A DNA stretch of 64,000 nt. Origin: Candidatus Methylomicrobium oryzae. GTDB taxonomy: Bacteria; Pseudomonadota; Gammaproteobacteria; Methylococcales; Methylomonadaceae. The stretch spans positions 1 through 64,000 of the forward strand of contig NZ_JAERVK010000004.1 in the NCBI RefSeq assembly GCF_016745425.1, read 5' to 3'. Below the pieces are notes generated by a model that saw only the letters and a list, made by a program, of their open reading frames with translations, made no database searches and was not told where the DNA came from. Position 1 is the stretch's first letter, and each line of letters starts with the position of its first letter. The position numbers and the translations under genes were made by a program. Of the stretch, positions 63,525 to 64,000 are shown one piece after another.

Positions 63525-64000
63525 ATGCTTGCATATGACTCCAATCCACAACAGAATTCCCTGCTCAATGCGCTGCCCCGGCACACCCAGGAGCGGCTGT
63601 CGCCGATGCTGGAACTGATCCAGATCAAACAGGGCCAGGTGCTTTACGAGTTGAATCATCCGCTTTTTTACGTGTATTTTCCCACCACTTCGGTTATTTC
63701 CCTGCTGAATCTGCTGGAGAACGGCACTTCCGCCGAAATTGCCGGCGTCGGCAACGAAGGCATGCTGGGCGTATCCCTGTTCATGAGCGGCGAACCGATG
63801 CATAACCTGGCGGTCGTACAAAGCGCCGGCCATGCCTATCGCCTGAAAGGCAGCATCCTCCGGCAGGAGCTCAACCGGTCGGGCGGCCGGCGCGACGGCA
63901 TGCTGCAAAAATTATTGCTGCACTATACCCAGGCTCTGTTTACTCAAACCGCTCAGACTGCGGTCTGCAACCGCCATCATTCGATAGAACAGCAACTGTG
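63525..64000 (+). CDS. Crp/Fnr-family regulator, incomplete at the window edge
   Basis: At least 158 residues; the frame is open to the last base. The visible part is the cyclic-nucleotide-binding-like beta-roll: RLSPMLELIQIKQGQVLYEL, FYVYFPTTSVISLLNLLENG, EIAGVGNEGMLGVSLFM, then the dimerisation helix HYTQALFTQTAQTAVCNRHH. The winged helix DNA-binding domain would follow outside. The GNEGMLG loop is typical of a group without the cAMP-binding Arg, so another ligand or none is likely. GAGAGG lies about ten bases before the ATG. Confidence 0.85.
   Translation, partial: MLAYDSNPQQNSLLNALPRHTQERLSPMLELIQIKQGQVLYELNHPLFYVYFPTTSVISLLNLLENGTSAEIAGVGNEGMLGVSLFMSGEPMHNLAVVQSAGHAYRLKGSILRQELNRSGGRRDGMLQKLLLHYTQALFTQTAQTAVCNRHHSIEQQL

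Overview
The window reads as chromosomal DNA of a gammaproteobacterium. Protein-coding DNA is mostly GC-rich, with strong AGGAGG-type ribosome sites, a consensus sigma70 promoter on the tRNA and a consensus sigma32 promoter on clpB. The mix of families (TreY/TreZ and a TreT-like glycosyltransferase, CheB-CheR-PAS, DUF2795, DUF2934, BON lipoprotein, caa3-type oxidase) together with several families of dispersed palindromes suggests a Methylococcales-like methanotroph. This is inference: no methane-oxidation gene lies here.

Layout. 1-2.6 kb: a lipoprotein and a secreted retropepsin-like protease. 2.6-7.0 kb: a decaying integrative element with a 5'-truncated integrase, a remnant of vapBC, an mntA-hepT pair with a frameshifted hepT, an mntA fragment, a Rha-type phage protein and a possible Ash-like ORF. 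7.1-9.2 kb: tRNA-Met(CAT), ychF, a YgfX/CptA-like gene and a DUF2795 gene. 9.7-15.7 kb: a compact operon of a metallothionein-like protein, a ThDP enzyme, an enolase-superfamily enzyme and an FAD/Fe-S oxidoreductase. 16-19 kb: an SDR enzyme, an orphan sensory-rhodopsin-transducer homologue and a frameshifted outer-membrane protein. 19.7-26.6 kb: a translationally coupled cytochrome oxidase operon (CtaG, three-heme cytochrome c, CoxB with fused cytochrome c, a CaCA-family exchanger, a CoxA-CoxC fusion, a small membrane protein). 26.9-31.6 kb: TraR-type zinc finger with P450, a PEBP protein, an AAA ATPase/TOPRIM pair that looks like an antiphage module, and YidD with a cysteine-rich tail. 32-42.8 kb: clpB, a GIY-YIG gene boxed in by a perfect inverted repeat, asparaginase, folA, an IS110-family element, prfC and glgX. 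43-47.7 kb: a minus-strand cluster of secreted low-complexity Gly/Ser/Thr proteins, a BON lipoprotein, a hydrolase and small secreted proteins. 48-50.6 kb: a PAS-LuxR regulator and a stand-alone HEAGH peptidase. 51.8-58.6 kb: DUF5752, TreT-like, TreZ, TreY. 58.8-64 kb: a CheB-CheR-PAS fusion, a repeat-filled gap, a DUF2934 gene and a Crp/Fnr gene that runs off the end.

How genes work together. GlgX can trim glycogen to maltodextrin, TreY and TreZ convert maltodextrin to trehalose, and the TreT-like enzyme offers a possible second route from nucleotide-glucose, so the window carries much of a trehalose stress programme. The oxidase operon supplies a complete catalytic core plus an electron-feeding cytochrome, with an ion exchanger inserted between subunits. 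The most unusual items are: a two-part regulatory sequence (a 25/26-identical box plus a spaced dyad) shared by two distant genes at 47.7 and 62.7 kb; the AAA-TOPRIM pair; the GIY-YIG gene between 33-bp inverted repeats; and the exchanger inside the oxidase operon. No CRISPR array, rRNA or complete prophage was seen.
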